64,000 nucleotides of DNA from JANSYL01 sp963921255 (GTDB taxonomy: Bacteria; Pseudomonadota; Alphaproteobacteria; Rhodobacterales; Rhodobacteraceae). Below the pieces are notes generated by a model that had not been told where the DNA came from, ran no database searches, and saw only the letters and a program-made list of their open reading frames with translations. The position numbers and the translations under genes were made by a program. The DNA is taken from the NCBI GenBank assembly GCA_963921255.3, contig CAWUEW020000003.1:1054001-1118000 (forward strand), read 5' to 3'. This document shows positions 8,439 to 17,392 of this stretch, piece after piece (within the stretch, counting starts at the first letter, position 1; each line of letters opens with the position of its first letter).

Positions 8439-9335
8439 ATGGATATGGCTCTCCTCAAAACGGTGACGGTCGTGGCCGAGCGCGGCAGTTTCGCGGCGGC
8501 TGCGCGTCAGCTGTCGATTGACCCGTCCGTTGCGTCGCGACACGTGGCGCAGGTGGAGGCGTCCCTTGGTGTGCGCCTGTTCGCGCGCAGCACGCGGCGC
8601 GTCTCGCTGACCGAAGCGGGGGCGCGGTACGTGGCGCGGATTGCGCCGCTTCTTGAAGAGGTCGAGCATGCCCGCGAAGACGTGCGCGCGCTCAGTGGGC
8701 GGCCTTCGGGGCGTTTGCGGCTGACGGCATCGGTCGCCTTCACGCAATTGGCGCTCTTGCCCCATCTTTCGGCCTTCCACGACCGGTATCCCGATATCAC
8801 GGTCGAGCTTTGGCCCACGGTTGACCCGGTCGACCTGCTGGAACATGCGGTCGATCTGGCCATTCGCTTGGCCCCTGAACCAAGTGGCGACGTGATCAGC
8901 ACCAAGCTGATGAACACCGCATACCGGGTCGTGGCGGCGCCGGACTGGATCGCGGCCCATGGGCATCCCGACCGCCCAAGCGCCCTGCATGCCGTGCCGT
9001 GCCTGCGCCAGAACCTGCCGGGGTTTCGGGATCGCTGGCGGTTCCGGGACCGGCGGGGCGCGGAAACCGAGGTCGAGATACACGGGCGGACCATCATTTC
9101 AGGGGCGTCGGCCTTGCGCGAAGCGGCCCTTCTGGGCATGGGGCCGGCCCTTCTGGCGGATTGGGCGGTCGCCGTGGATGTGGCCGTGGGCCGCTTGGTG
9201 GATCTCTTCCCCGCGCATGCTGTGACGGCCACAAGTTTCACGACCGCCGCATGGGCGTTGTATCCAAGCCGCGCCTTTTTGCCCGCCAAGACGCGTGTGA
9301 CGCTAGATTTCCTGCGTGGCGCCCTGCGCCGATAA
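8439..9335 (+). CDS. LysR-family transcriptional regulator
   Basis: This 298-residue regulator has the typical LysR length. The N-terminal winged helix-turn-helix (residues 1-60) contains FAAAARQLSIDPSVASRHVA and the LFARSTRRVSLTEAG wing. The C-terminal periplasmic-binding-like effector domain begins near residue 88 (GRLRLTASVAF). No clear Shine-Dalgarno precedes either possible ATG (8439 or 8445), so translation may be weak or leaderless. It is divergent from the SDR gene, which it most likely controls. The effector is unknown. Confidence 0.93.
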   Translation: MDMALLKTVTVVAERGSFAAAARQLSIDPSVASRHVAQVEASLGVRLFARSTRRVSLTEAGARYVARIAPLLEEVEHAREDVRALSGRPSGRLRLTASVAFTQLALLPHLSAFHDRYPDITVELWPTVDPVDLLEHAVDLAIRLAPEPSGDVISTKLMNTAYRVVAAPDWIAAHGHPDRPSALHAVPCLRQNLPGFRDRWRFRDRRGAETEVEIHGRTIISGASALREAALLGMGPALLADWAVAVDVAVGRLVDLFPAHAVTATSFTTAAWALYPSRAFLPAKTRVTLDFLRGALRR

Positions 9336-9390
9336 TCCCTTGGGCTTCGCGCCATTTGCCCTAGCTACGCGCGTAAGGGAGATTGCCGCA

Positions 9391-10083
9391 ATGCTCATCG
9401 TTTGTGACGACACCATTCGCAACCGCGCTGCGTTGGACACGCGGTCTCTGCCGAAAAAGTTCTTCGGACGGGTTCAGGTCATCCCGCGGCGCGGTGGCTT
9501 TGGGTTGTGGGTTCGCCTGATCGTGGAGATGCAGCTTCTGCGCTATCTCGCGGCGCTGCTGCCCTTCGTGATCCTTGCGTTGACCGCCCGCAGCCTTGCC
9601 GGCCCGATCAGCCAGGCGCCGATCGCCATGCTTCTGGTCATCGCCTTTGTCGAATTGAAGGTGCTGCGATTGTCTCCGGCAGCCCGTCTGCGGCAGGTGT
9701 CCGAAGATGAAGCCGCCCGCCGCTTGGATGCACTGGCCTTTCGGGCGCGCGCCTGCCTGCGCAAGATCGCAGCCCGCCGCGAGATGGCAGACGGCGAACT
9801 GCGCCTTGTGATCGAGCAATCGGAACTGGCGCGCATCGCGCCGCTGACCTTTGTGTCGGTGCAGGCCGCCACACCCAAACCCCACGTGGTGCCCTTGGAC
9901 GAAGGCGACCGTGCGGTCCTGGTGGACGGGTTGTTCGACGCCGAACTGTCCGAACGGGATGTCATGGCCGTCAATCAACGCGACGAGGTCTTCATTCGGG
10001 ATATCGTGCAAGAGGCACGCGCCGTGTCCACCCATATGCGGTTGGCCGCAGCATTGGAGCGGCGCAAAGCCGTGGGAGCATAG
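9391..10083 (+). CDS. membrane protein of unknown function, first gene of an AAA/VWA operon
   Basis: This encodes 230 residues. I do not recognise a family. A short cytoplasmic N-terminus is followed by two hydrophobic segments at about residues 48-66 (QLLRYLAALLPFVILALTA) and 76-92 (APIAMLLVIAFVELKVL). A soluble, charged C-terminal domain of about 135 residues follows. The ATG at 9391 is chosen because AAGGGA lies about ten bases upstream. It sits three bases before a MoxR-type AAA ATPase gene, which in turn overlaps a VWA-domain gene. The conserved arrangement suggests the membrane protein anchors or is served by that ATPase-VWA pair. Confidence 0.75.
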   Translation: MLIVCDDTIRNRAALDTRSLPKKFFGRVQVIPRRGGFGLWVRLIVEMQLLRYLAALLPFVILALTARSLAGPISQAPIAMLLVIAFVELKVLRLSPAARLRQVSEDEAARRLDALAFRARACLRKIAARREMADGELRLVIEQSELARIAPLTFVSVQAATPKPHVVPLDEGDRAVLVDGLFDAELSERDVMAVNQRDEVFIRDIVQEARAVSTHMRLAAALERRKAVGA

Positions 10084-10086
10084 GCA

Positions 10087-11193
10087 ATGGCGGTGAATGC
10101 ACGGACGGTCTCGGCGGGCACGGCGTTGGAGACGCTCAAGTCCGCATGGGCGGCGCAGGCCAAGGGCGATCTCGTGGCCTCCTGGATGCTGCATGGGCGA
10201 CCCGGCGTCGGCAAGACAGAGGTGGTGCAACAACTGGCGCACCAAATCGGTGCACAGCTGTTCGACCTGCGCCTGACCACGATCGAGCCGCAGGATTTGC
10301 GCGGGCTGCCCTACTACGATCACGATGCGCAACGCACGGTGTGGTACCGGCCCGAGGATCTGCCGGACGACCCCGCACACCCGTCGATCCTGTTCCTGGA
10401 CGAACTCACCGCGGCCGCGCCCTCGTTGCAGCCGACCGTGTACGGGCTGCTGCAGGAACGGCGCGTCGGGCGGCATCGCCTGCCGGACAGCGTGTTGATC
10501 ATCGCAGCGGGCAACACCGTCGAAGATGGGGCCGTCGCCTATGAGATGGGCACGGCGTTGTCGGACCGTCTTGTGCATATGATCGTTCAGGCCGGCGCGG
10601 ACGACTGGCTGCAGAACTATGCGGTTCCGGCGGGCATCCATCCCGCAGTGGCGGGCTTCATCCGGACCCGGCCGGACCTTTTGGAAACCACCGAAGACAC
10701 GCTCCGGCGCGGGCTGAGCGTCGCCTGCACCCCGCGGTCCTGGACCCGGGTCAGCCAGATCATGCACGCGATCCCCGACCGGGCCACCCGCCAGGTGATG
10801 ATTGCCGGCACCGTTGGCGAGGCGCCTGCCGCGGAGTTCGCCCTGATTGCCGATGACATCGCGGCCACCGTTCATATTGCCGAGCTGATGGACACCTCGC
10901 GCGCAGATCGGCCCGAACAATACCCCACCACGCTGCACGGTCTGACGGCCCTGATCTACGCGCTGGTGTCTTATGCCGACGCGTCCAGAATGGCCGATGC
11001 GATTGATATTCTGGCCGACCTGGGCGCGCTCGACCCGGCCACGCATGGCGGTTTGCCCTTGTCCGATTTGCGCAGTTTCGGGTTCGAATTGCTCATTGGC
11101 CGGGCATTGGAAAACGGGTGGGAAGGCGCCTTTGCCGACTCCGACAGCTACGCCGCCTATGCCGCCACAAGGGCCGAGGTCGGGTTGCCGTGA
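10087..11193 (+). CDS. MoxR-type AAA+ ATPase
   Basis: This is a 368-residue AAA+ protein. Walker A is GRPGVGKT at residues 37-44 and Walker B is ILFLDE at 103-108. A sensor-1-like IIAAGN follows near 140, and an arginine-rich segment lies further on. MoxR/RavA ATPases act as chaperones that assemble or activate partner complexes, usually with a von Willebrand A protein encoded next door. Here the VWA partner follows with a four-base GTGA overlap and a small membrane protein precedes, which supports a three-component complex. No target enzyme is obvious in the neighbourhood. Confidence 0.88.
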   Translation: MAVNARTVSAGTALETLKSAWAAQAKGDLVASWMLHGRPGVGKTEVVQQLAHQIGAQLFDLRLTTIEPQDLRGLPYYDHDAQRTVWYRPEDLPDDPAHPSILFLDELTAAAPSLQPTVYGLLQERRVGRHRLPDSVLIIAAGNTVEDGAVAYEMGTALSDRLVHMIVQAGADDWLQNYAVPAGIHPAVAGFIRTRPDLLETTEDTLRRGLSVACTPRSWTRVSQIMHAIPDRATRQVMIAGTVGEAPAAEFALIADDIAATVHIAELMDTSRADRPEQYPTTLHGLTALIYALVSYADASRMADAIDILADLGALDPATHGGLPLSDLRSFGFELLIGRALENGWEGAFADSDSYAAYAATRAEVGLP

Positions 11194-12410
11194 CGCAGCC
11201 GAGCCCCCGCGCGGCCAAGGCATTGGCACATCTGGGCGAGGTTGACCCGGCGCTGGCCGTTCTGGCGCTGTGGTGCACGCATCGGGACGGGGCGGGGGCC
11301 ACCCAGACCGAAGGCGAAACCATCCGCTACGGGCCGGGGTTCGAAAGCCTGGGCTTGCCCGAACAGGTCGGATTGACGGCTCATCATGTCTTGCATGTGG
11401 CGCTGCAACACTCGGACCGACAGGCCGCCTTGGCCGAGCGTCTGGGCGACCGTTTTGACCCGTCGCTGTTCGGCCTCGCGGCGGACGCGATTATCAATGA
11501 AACGCTCCTCTTGGCCGACCATGCGCTGCCGCGCCCGGCGGTCACTCTGACGGAGCTTCTGTCCGAGATCGGGGCCCCCGCCTTATCCTCGGTCGATGCT
11601 TTGTCGGACTGGGATGCCGACCGTTTGGCGATGCACCTTCACGCCGACGAGAAGCGCGCGCAGAAGGCGCGTGATCTGGGCATCGCGCGCGGTTTTGCGC
11701 AGGACGTCGGGATCGGCGAGCCCGACAAGGACGGGGATACGCAAAAGACAGCCGATTGGCGCAACCAGATCCTTCGCGCCATGGAAGCCGGGCGTAAAGC
11801 GGGAAGCGGGATCGGGACACTGGGCGCAATCCTTGCCGATCTCACCCCGTCGCGCACCCCGTGGGAGGTTGTCTTGCGGGGGCTGTTGTCCAAGGCCCTG
11901 ACCGACAGACCGGAACGAAGTCACCGCCGCCCCGCAAGCCGCTGGATTGCGATGGCGTCCGACGCCCACGCGACCGGCGGGCCTGAGCCCGTCTTCGAAC
12001 CCGGACCAAGCCGCAGCTCCGCGCGACCGCGCATCGTGATCGGGATCGACAGTTCCAGCTCGATCGACGGGCAAACCTTGCACCTCTTCGCCACCGAGGC
12101 CGAAGGGATTGCCCGCCGCACCGGCGCCGAGGTGCATGTCATGGGGTTCGACGAGGTGGTATTTCTGCACACACGCGAACAGGTCGGGCGCCTCAGTGCG
12201 GTGCGCGCACCCGAGTTTCGCACCGGCGGGGGAACGGATTACGCCGATCTGTTTGCCAAGGCGGACGCCGTGAACCCGTCCATCCTGGTGGTCCTCAGTG
12301 ATCTGGACGCGCCCCTTCCGCCCAAGCCACGCTTCCCGGTGTTGTGGGCGGTGCCTGCGGTCGTCGACGCCCCATCCTTTGGCCGGGTGTTGGAGATCGG
12401 ACTGAATTGA
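11190..12410 (+). CDS. VWA-like domain protein (DUF2201-type), partner of the AAA ATPase
   Basis: This encodes 406 residues starting at a GTG that overlaps the ATPase stop (GTGA), so translation is coupled. An N-terminal helical domain (about residues 1-150) resembles the putative metallopeptidase-like part of DUF2201 proteins (AADAIINETLLLADHAL), but I see no HExxH zinc motif. The C-terminal domain opens with VIGIDSSSSIDG near residue 285. It contains the DxSxS metal-ion-dependent adhesion site of VWA folds, then MGFDEVV and GGGTDYADLF, which fit the second and third MIDAS loops. Together with the MoxR ATPase it resembles RavA-ViaA-type pairs. Confidence 0.8.
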   Translation: MTQPSPRAAKALAHLGEVDPALAVLALWCTHRDGAGATQTEGETIRYGPGFESLGLPEQVGLTAHHVLHVALQHSDRQAALAERLGDRFDPSLFGLAADAIINETLLLADHALPRPAVTLTELLSEIGAPALSSVDALSDWDADRLAMHLHADEKRAQKARDLGIARGFAQDVGIGEPDKDGDTQKTADWRNQILRAMEAGRKAGSGIGTLGAILADLTPSRTPWEVVLRGLLSKALTDRPERSHRRPASRWIAMASDAHATGGPEPVFEPGPSRSSARPRIVIGIDSSSSIDGQTLHLFATEAEGIARRTGAEVHVMGFDEVVFLHTREQVGRLSAVRAPEFRTGGGTDYADLFAKADAVNPSILVVLSDLDAPLPPKPRFPVLWAVPAVVDAPSFGRVLEIGLN

Positions 12411-12428
12411 GGTCGGGACCGCGGCCGG

Positions 12429-14081
12429 CTACGGCGCCATAACCGCCGTGGGCCGGACACCATCGGCGCGCCACGGTTCGAGGTTTTCGCGGGGCAGGGC
12501 AGGGCGATCCAGGATGTGATCGGCGGCCTTTTCCCCCACCATGATCGATGGGGCATTCAGATTGCCGTTGGTGATCTGCGGAAAGATCGACGAATCCGCC
12601 AACCTGAGGGCGTCGATCCCGATCACACGCGCCTCGGGGTCGACGACCGCCATCGGGTCGTCACCGGCGCCCATGCGACACGTGCCGCACGGGTGGTAGG
12701 CGCTTTCAACATGCTCCCGGATCGCGGCATCCAACGCGTCGTCGTCCTCGGCGGCAGGTCCGGGGATAAGCTCGGTGTCGAAATACCGATCCATGGGGGC
12801 CGTCCGGAAAATCTGCCGGGTTGCCCGGATGGCGGCGCGGAACTCGGTCCAATCATCGGGATGGGACATGTAGTTGAACAGGATTCTGGGTGGCAAAGCG
12901 GGGTCTGCGCCGCGCAACGTGACGGCGCCCCGGCTTTTCGACCGCATCGGGCCGACATGCGCCTGGAACCCATGGCCGCCTTCCGCCTTCTGTCCGTCAT
13001 ACCGGATCGCGATCGGCAGGAAATGGTACATGATGTCGGGATAGTCGACGGCCTCCGAAGACCGGATGAACCCCGTCGCCTCGAAATTGTTCGAAGCGCC
13101 AAGCCCGGTGCGCGTCAGCAACCATTGCGCCCCGACCCAGGCTTTGCCCCAAAGGCTCCAATAGGGCGCGAGGCTGACCGGTTCGCGGGACGTGGCCTGC
13201 ACATAGAGCTCAAGGTGGTCCTGAAGGTTCTGACCCACACCGGGGCGGTCTGCGACGCAAGGAATGCCATGCTCGGCCAGATGGGCGCCCGGGCCGATCC
13301 CGGAGTGCATCAACACTTTCGGCGAATTGATCGCGCCGGCCGACAGGATAACCTCGGCGCGGGCGCGGATGACAACGGGCGTCCCGCCGCGCTGGATGCG
13401 AACCCCGACGGCGCGCCCGTCCTCGATCTCGATGCGTTCCACAAGGCCACGGACCAGATCGCAGTTCGGCATCGCCAGCGCGGGCTTCAGATAGGCCGCG
13501 GCTGCCGACCAACGCTTGCCTTGCCACACCGTCATGTCAAAGCGGCCGAACCCTTCTTGACGGTGGCCGTTGTAATCCTCGGTTCCGCCATACACGGCGG
13601 CCCCCGCCTCCATGAAGGCCTGAACCAGCGGGTTTGTGCCCGGCCCACGCGTGACATGCAAAGGCCCGTCGGACCCGCGCCAGTCGCTCTGCCCCCCGTG
13701 CCAGTGTTCCAGCCGCCTGTAGTAGGGCAGGACGTCTGCACAGGCCCACCCCTGCGCGCCCATCTCGGCCCAGGTGTCAAAGTCGCACGCGTGTCCGCGC
13801 ACATAGATCATGCCGTTGATGGAACTGGAGCCGCCAATCACCTTGCCGCGCGGACAGGCCAGCCGCCGTCCGTCCAGATGCGGCTCGGGCTCGGTCTGAT
13901 AGCCCCAGTCGTACCGCGCCATGTTCATCGGGAAGCTCAGCGCGCCGGGCATCTGGATGAACGGCCCCCAATCGCTGCCCCCATGCTCGACCACCAGAAC
14001 CGAGCGACCGGCCTCGGCCAGCCGATAGGCCATCGCGCATCCGGCCGACCCTGCTCCGACGACGACGTAGTCCGCTTCCAT
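12429..14081 (-). CDS. betA: choline dehydrogenase (GMC oxidoreductase)
   Basis: This 550-residue FAD enzyme oxidises choline to betaine aldehyde, and often onward to glycine betaine. The dinucleotide-binding VVGAGSAGCAMAYRLAEAG is at residues 6-24. The GMC signature GGSSSINGMIYVRGHACDFD follows near 85. The C-terminal active-site region SAYHPCGTCRMG and NGNLNAPSIMVGEKAADHI closely match BetA. The match to BetA continues through the middle of the protein (EPVSLAPYWSLWGKAWVGAQ region). The start overlaps the GST stop by one base (TGATG). It is the last gene of a betB-GST-betA operon. No betI regulator is nearby. Confidence 0.92.
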   Translation of the reverse strand: MEADYVVVGAGSAGCAMAYRLAEAGRSVLVVEHGGSDWGPFIQMPGALSFPMNMARYDWGYQTEPEPHLDGRRLACPRGKVIGGSSSINGMIYVRGHACDFDTWAEMGAQGWACADVLPYYRRLEHWHGGQSDWRGSDGPLHVTRGPGTNPLVQAFMEAGAAVYGGTEDYNGHRQEGFGRFDMTVWQGKRWSAAAAYLKPALAMPNCDLVRGLVERIEIEDGRAVGVRIQRGGTPVVIRARAEVILSAGAINSPKVLMHSGIGPGAHLAEHGIPCVADRPGVGQNLQDHLELYVQATSREPVSLAPYWSLWGKAWVGAQWLLTRTGLGASNNFEATGFIRSSEAVDYPDIMYHFLPIAIRYDGQKAEGGHGFQAHVGPMRSKSRGAVTLRGADPALPPRILFNYMSHPDDWTEFRAAIRATRQIFRTAPMDRYFDTELIPGPAAEDDDALDAAIREHVESAYHPCGTCRMGAGDDPMAVVDPEARVIGIDALRLADSSIFPQITNGNLNAPSIMVGEKAADHILDRPALPRENLEPWRADGVRPTAVMAP

Positions 14082-14728
14082 CACGCTCCGACCGCCCGAA
14101 GCATGCTGTAATCGACCATCACGTGATCCCGAAAGGCCGGGCGCCCGCACAAGCGCGCATAGTAGGCCTCCAACGCGGGGCGTGGCGCGCGCGGGATGTC
14201 GATGGTGAACCACCGGTACAGCAGATGGCCAATCGGAATATCAGCCGCGGTGAGCACCGGGCCTGTCACGTAGGCCTGCGTCGACAACGGGGTGTCGAGC
14301 CGATCCAACAGCGTTTCGAACCGCGCGATTGCACGCGAAAGGGCGGCTTCGTCCCGATCCTGGGCCGCCGTCCGGACACGGGGCCAGAAGATCGGAACGG
14401 TAAAGGCCTGCGAAAGCTCGTTCTTGCCCCATTCCGCCCACCGATCGACCGCGGCCCGGGGGCCGGGCCCGGCCGGCCAGAAGGCCCCCCCATCCCCATA
14501 CTGGGCGGCCAGGTACCGCAGGATTGCCATGCTTTCCCAAACGACAACGTCGCCATCGACCAGCACAGGCACCTTGCGGTGCGGGTTCAGGGCGCCGAAC
14601 GCGTCGGTGTCGAGCCCGCCATAGACATGCCCGTAATCCAGACGCTCAACCGCCACGCCAAGTTCGGCGGCGCCCCACATCACCAGTTGCACATTGGACG
14701 ACGTCGCCCGCCCGTAGATCGTCACCAT
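14081..14728 (-). CDS. glutathione S-transferase family protein
   Basis: This is 215 residues with a thioredoxin-like N-terminal domain, MVTIYGRATSSNVQLVMWGA, with the conserved cis-proline in HRKVPVLVDGD. The ESMAILRYL glutathione-binding segment follows, and then an all-helical C-terminal domain. It lies between betB and betA and overlaps betA by one base, so it is probably co-expressed with glycine betaine synthesis genes. A direct role in that pathway is not established. It could detoxify the aldehyde intermediate or another electrophile, which is inference. Confidence 0.88.
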   Translation of the reverse strand: MVTIYGRATSSNVQLVMWGAAELGVAVERLDYGHVYGGLDTDAFGALNPHRKVPVLVDGDVVVWESMAILRYLAAQYGDGGAFWPAGPGPRAAVDRWAEWGKNELSQAFTVPIFWPRVRTAAQDRDEAALSRAIARFETLLDRLDTPLSTQAYVTGPVLTAADIPIGHLLYRWFTIDIPRAPRPALEAYYARLCGRPAFRDHVMVDYSMLRAVGA

Positions 14729-14740
14729 CCGTGCGCCCCC

Positions 14741-16198
14741 TTAAAACGCGGCCTCGACCGGCGTCATGCCGACATAGACCGTCTTGAGTTCCGAATAGGC
14801 CTCAATCGCCGCTTTGGAATTCTCACGCCCGATGCCCGAGCCCTTGACGCCGCCAAAGGGGGTTTCCACGGGCGTCAGGTTGTATTGGTTGATCCAGCAC
14901 GACCCGGCTTCCAAGGCGCCCACGACGCGATGCCCGCGTGTCAGGTCGCGGGTGAAGACCGCACCGGACAGGCCCAGATCCGTGGCATTGGCCCGCGCGA
15001 TGACTTCATCCTCCGTTTCGAAATCGAGAACGGACAGAACCGGGCCAAAAATCTCCTCTCGGGCGATGGTCATGTCGTCGGTGACATCCGCGAAGATCGT
15101 GGGTTGGATGTAGTGCCCGGGTTGGTTCAAACGGGCTCCGCCATAGGCCAGACGTGCCCCTTCGGCGATGCCCTTTTCGATATAGGACAGCACGATATCA
15201 AGTTGGGCCTGGCTGACCATCGGACCAAAGTTCGTCGCGTCATCGCGGGGATCGCCGATCACCGCTTTCGAGGTGCGTTCGACCAGACGCTCCAGAAACG
15301 CGTCCTTGATCCCGCCCTGCACAAAGACGCGCGTGCCGTTCGAACACACCTGCCCGGACGAATAGAAATTGGCGTTGATCGCGCCCGAGACCGCATCCTC
15401 AAGGTTGGCGTCGTCGAAGATGATCAATGGGGATTTGCCGCCCAATTCCATCGTGACATGCTTCATTTGCGCGGCGGCGGCCGCATAGACCTTCTTGCCC
15501 GTGGGCGCCGACCCGGTGAGCGAGACTTTGGCGACCCGAGGATCGCCGACCAATGCGCCGCCCACATCGCCCAGGCCCTGAACGACATTGTAGACACCGG
15601 CCGGCAGCCCCGCTTCGACCAGGATCTCGGCAACTTTCAACGCGCTGAGCGGCGTGGTCTCGGAGGGTTTGAACACCATCGTGTTCCCGCAGGCCAGCGC
15701 AGGCGCGCATTTCCAGCACGCGATCTGGGTCGGGTAGTTCCAAGCGCCGATCCCGACGCAAATGCCCAACGGCATTCGAACGGTATAGGCCCAGTCGCCG
15801 GCACCAAGCGGAATATGTTCCCCCGTCAGCGCCGCCGTGAGCCCGCCGAAATACTCGAAAGAATCCGCCCCGCTTGTGGCGTCGGCGATGCGCGTTTCCT
15901 GGATCGGTTTGCCGGTGTCCAGCGTTTCAAGCTGGCTCAGTTCCTCGTTGCGGTCCCGCATGATGTCGGCCGCCCGGCGCAGGATGCGGCCCCGTTCAAC
16001 CGGGGCCATGGCGGCCCAAGCGCCCCGTGCGGCATCCGCGGCGGCCAGCGCTTGCGCGACGATCTCTGGCGTGGCGCCGTGGACGACCGCGATTTCCTCG
16101 CCGGTTGCGGGAAAGATGACCGGAATTTTGGGGCCGCTGGTGTCTTCGACATAGACACCGTTGATGAAATGACTGGCGGTGGGTTGCGGTGTGAACAT
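14741..16198 (-). CDS. betB: betaine aldehyde dehydrogenase
   Basis: This 485-residue NAD(P)-dependent aldehyde dehydrogenase converts betaine aldehyde to glycine betaine. The catalytic cysteine is Cys285 in SSGQVCSNGTRVFVQ, the catalytic Glu is in VTMELGGKSP, and GTGSAPTG-type Rossmann glycine residues appear in SLTGSAPTGKK. The ATG at 16198 is preceded by GGAAGGA, so the few upstream in-frame codons are not used. It is the first gene of the betB-GST-betA operon. It is separated from the upstream acyl-CoA dehydrogenase by a 117-base gap containing a hairpin. Confidence 0.92.
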   Translation of the reverse strand: MFTPQPTASHFINGVYVEDTSGPKIPVIFPATGEEIAVVHGATPEIVAQALAAADAARGAWAAMAPVERGRILRRAADIMRDRNEELSQLETLDTGKPIQETRIADATSGADSFEYFGGLTAALTGEHIPLGAGDWAYTVRMPLGICVGIGAWNYPTQIACWKCAPALACGNTMVFKPSETTPLSALKVAEILVEAGLPAGVYNVVQGLGDVGGALVGDPRVAKVSLTGSAPTGKKVYAAAAAQMKHVTMELGGKSPLIIFDDANLEDAVSGAINANFYSSGQVCSNGTRVFVQGGIKDAFLERLVERTSKAVIGDPRDDATNFGPMVSQAQLDIVLSYIEKGIAEGARLAYGGARLNQPGHYIQPTIFADVTDDMTIAREEIFGPVLSVLDFETEDEVIARANATDLGLSGAVFTRDLTRGHRVVGALEAGSCWINQYNLTPVETPFGGVKGSGIGRENSKAAIEAYSELKTVYVGMTPVEAAF

Positions 16199-16229
16199 GG
16201 GATCGTCCTTCCAGCACAAGCAATGCGTT

Positions 16230-16251
16230 GGGGCAGAGGAAACGCTGCCCC
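16230..16251 (-). terminator. stem-loop between the acyl-CoA dehydrogenase operon and betB
   Basis: GGGGCAG/CTGCCCC arms of seven bases surround an eight-base loop. The hairpin lies downstream of the fadE-like genes and upstream of betB on the minus strand. There is no convincing T-run after it, so it may be a weak or Rho-assisted terminator or an mRNA end-protecting stem. Confidence 0.35.
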
Positions 16252-16315
16252 GCCGCTGAATTCCATCCCAAATCCGACCGCTTGCGCGCCCGGGCGTCAG
16301 ATTTCGCGGATTCCG

Positions 16316-17392
16316 CTAGGCCTCCGCCTGCAGGTGCCCCATCAGGCGCTCCAGATGAAAGTCCGTGTCGCCAAGCTGGTGATCGATCATCACAAGCCGT
16401 TTCGCATAGTGGCTGGCGGTGTATTCCCAGGTCATGGCGATCCCGCCGTGCATCTGGATCACTTCCTCGGCCACTTGCCGGGCGATTCTTCCCACCAGGT
16501 GTTTGGCCTGGCTCACGCGGCGGCTGCCGTCCGCCCCGCCCAATCCGTCTGCCGCGCGGATCACGATCGAGCGGGCCTGCTCGATCTCGATCGCCAGATC
16601 AATGGCGCGATGCTGGAGCGCCTGGAAGGCGCCAATGGGTTTGCCGAACTGCTGTCGGGTCTTGAGGTAGTCAACCAGGATCGCGTTCGCGGTCTCCATG
16701 GCCCCCAGGGCTTCGGCGGACAGGGCCAAAGCACCCGCATCCAAGGCGTCCTGCAACGCGGCCCCGGCCTCACGCAGGAGCAGCGTCGCCGGGGTGTCGG
16801 TCAGGATCACCTCCGCCGCACCCCCGCCATCAACCATGCCGTAGCCGAACACATCTGCATCATCTGCCGCGACAGAGAACACCGCCAGCGCCCCGTCCAG
16901 ACGTGCGGCGATCAAGAAGGTCGTGGCATCATTGCCGCCATAGACCACCGATTTCCGCCCGTTCAAACGCCAGCCATCGCCGTCGGCCACGGCTTCGGTG
17001 TCAATGGCGTCCAGATCATAGGGGGCGTCCAACTCCCCCAAACCGACGGCGTATTGCGCCTCTCCGGTCAGCAGCGGCTCCAGATCGGCCCCGGCCGCCG
17101 CCAGCAGACGGGCCGCCAACAGGGCGGGCAACACGGGCTCAGGGCTCAGGGCGCGGCCCAATTCTTCGAAGACCACGGCGATGTCAAAACCGCTGCCTCC
17201 TATGCCGCCATGGGCCTCGTCCACCAGCGCGTACAGGACACCCAGTTCCACCAATCCGCCCCAGATGTCCGGGGCGTGAAAGGGGGCGATATAGGCGATG
17301 GCGGCACGGTCGTCGGCCGGGGCGGCCTCGGCCAGATACCGGCTGAGGCTATCGGCCAGCATCCGGCGGTCGTCGGTCATCTTGAAGTCCAT
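16316..17392 (-). CDS. acyl-CoA dehydrogenase family protein (small subunit-like)
   Basis: This encodes 358 residues of the acyl-CoA dehydrogenase fold. The N-terminal helical domain covers about residues 1-110, with the middle beta domain around 115-220. The C-terminal helical domain includes RQQFGKPIGAFQALQHRAID and QMHGGIAMTWEYTASHYAKR. The terminal tail ends soon after, shorter than in most family members. Its start overlaps the stop of the upstream acyl-CoA dehydrogenase gene by one base. Such adjacent pairs often form alpha2-beta2 heterotetramers, as known for steroid side-chain enzymes in actinobacteria. The substrate is unknown, but the FadJ-like gene upstream points to beta-oxidation. 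Confidence 0.85.
   Translation of the reverse strand: MDFKMTDDRRMLADSLSRYLAEAAPADDRAAIAYIAPFHAPDIWGGLVELGVLYALVDEAHGGIGGSGFDIAVVFEELGRALSPEPVLPALLAARLLAAAGADLEPLLTGEAQYAVGLGELDAPYDLDAIDTEAVADGDGWRLNGRKSVVYGGNDATTFLIAARLDGALAVFSVAADDADVFGYGMVDGGGAAEVILTDTPATLLLREAGAALQDALDAGALALSAEALGAMETANAILVDYLKTRQQFGKPIGAFQALQHRAIDLAIEIEQARSIVIRAADGLGGADGSRRVSQAKHLVGRIARQVAEEVIQMHGGIAMTWEYTASHYAKRLVMIDHQLGDTDFHLERLMGHLQAEA

Noticed and set aside
9361..11229. 622-codon minus-strand frame
   Set aside because: It is antisense to the membrane protein and MoxR ATPase genes, whose Walker motifs are intact.
12516..14111. 531-codon plus-strand frame
   Set aside because: It is antisense to betA, which matches choline dehydrogenase along its length.
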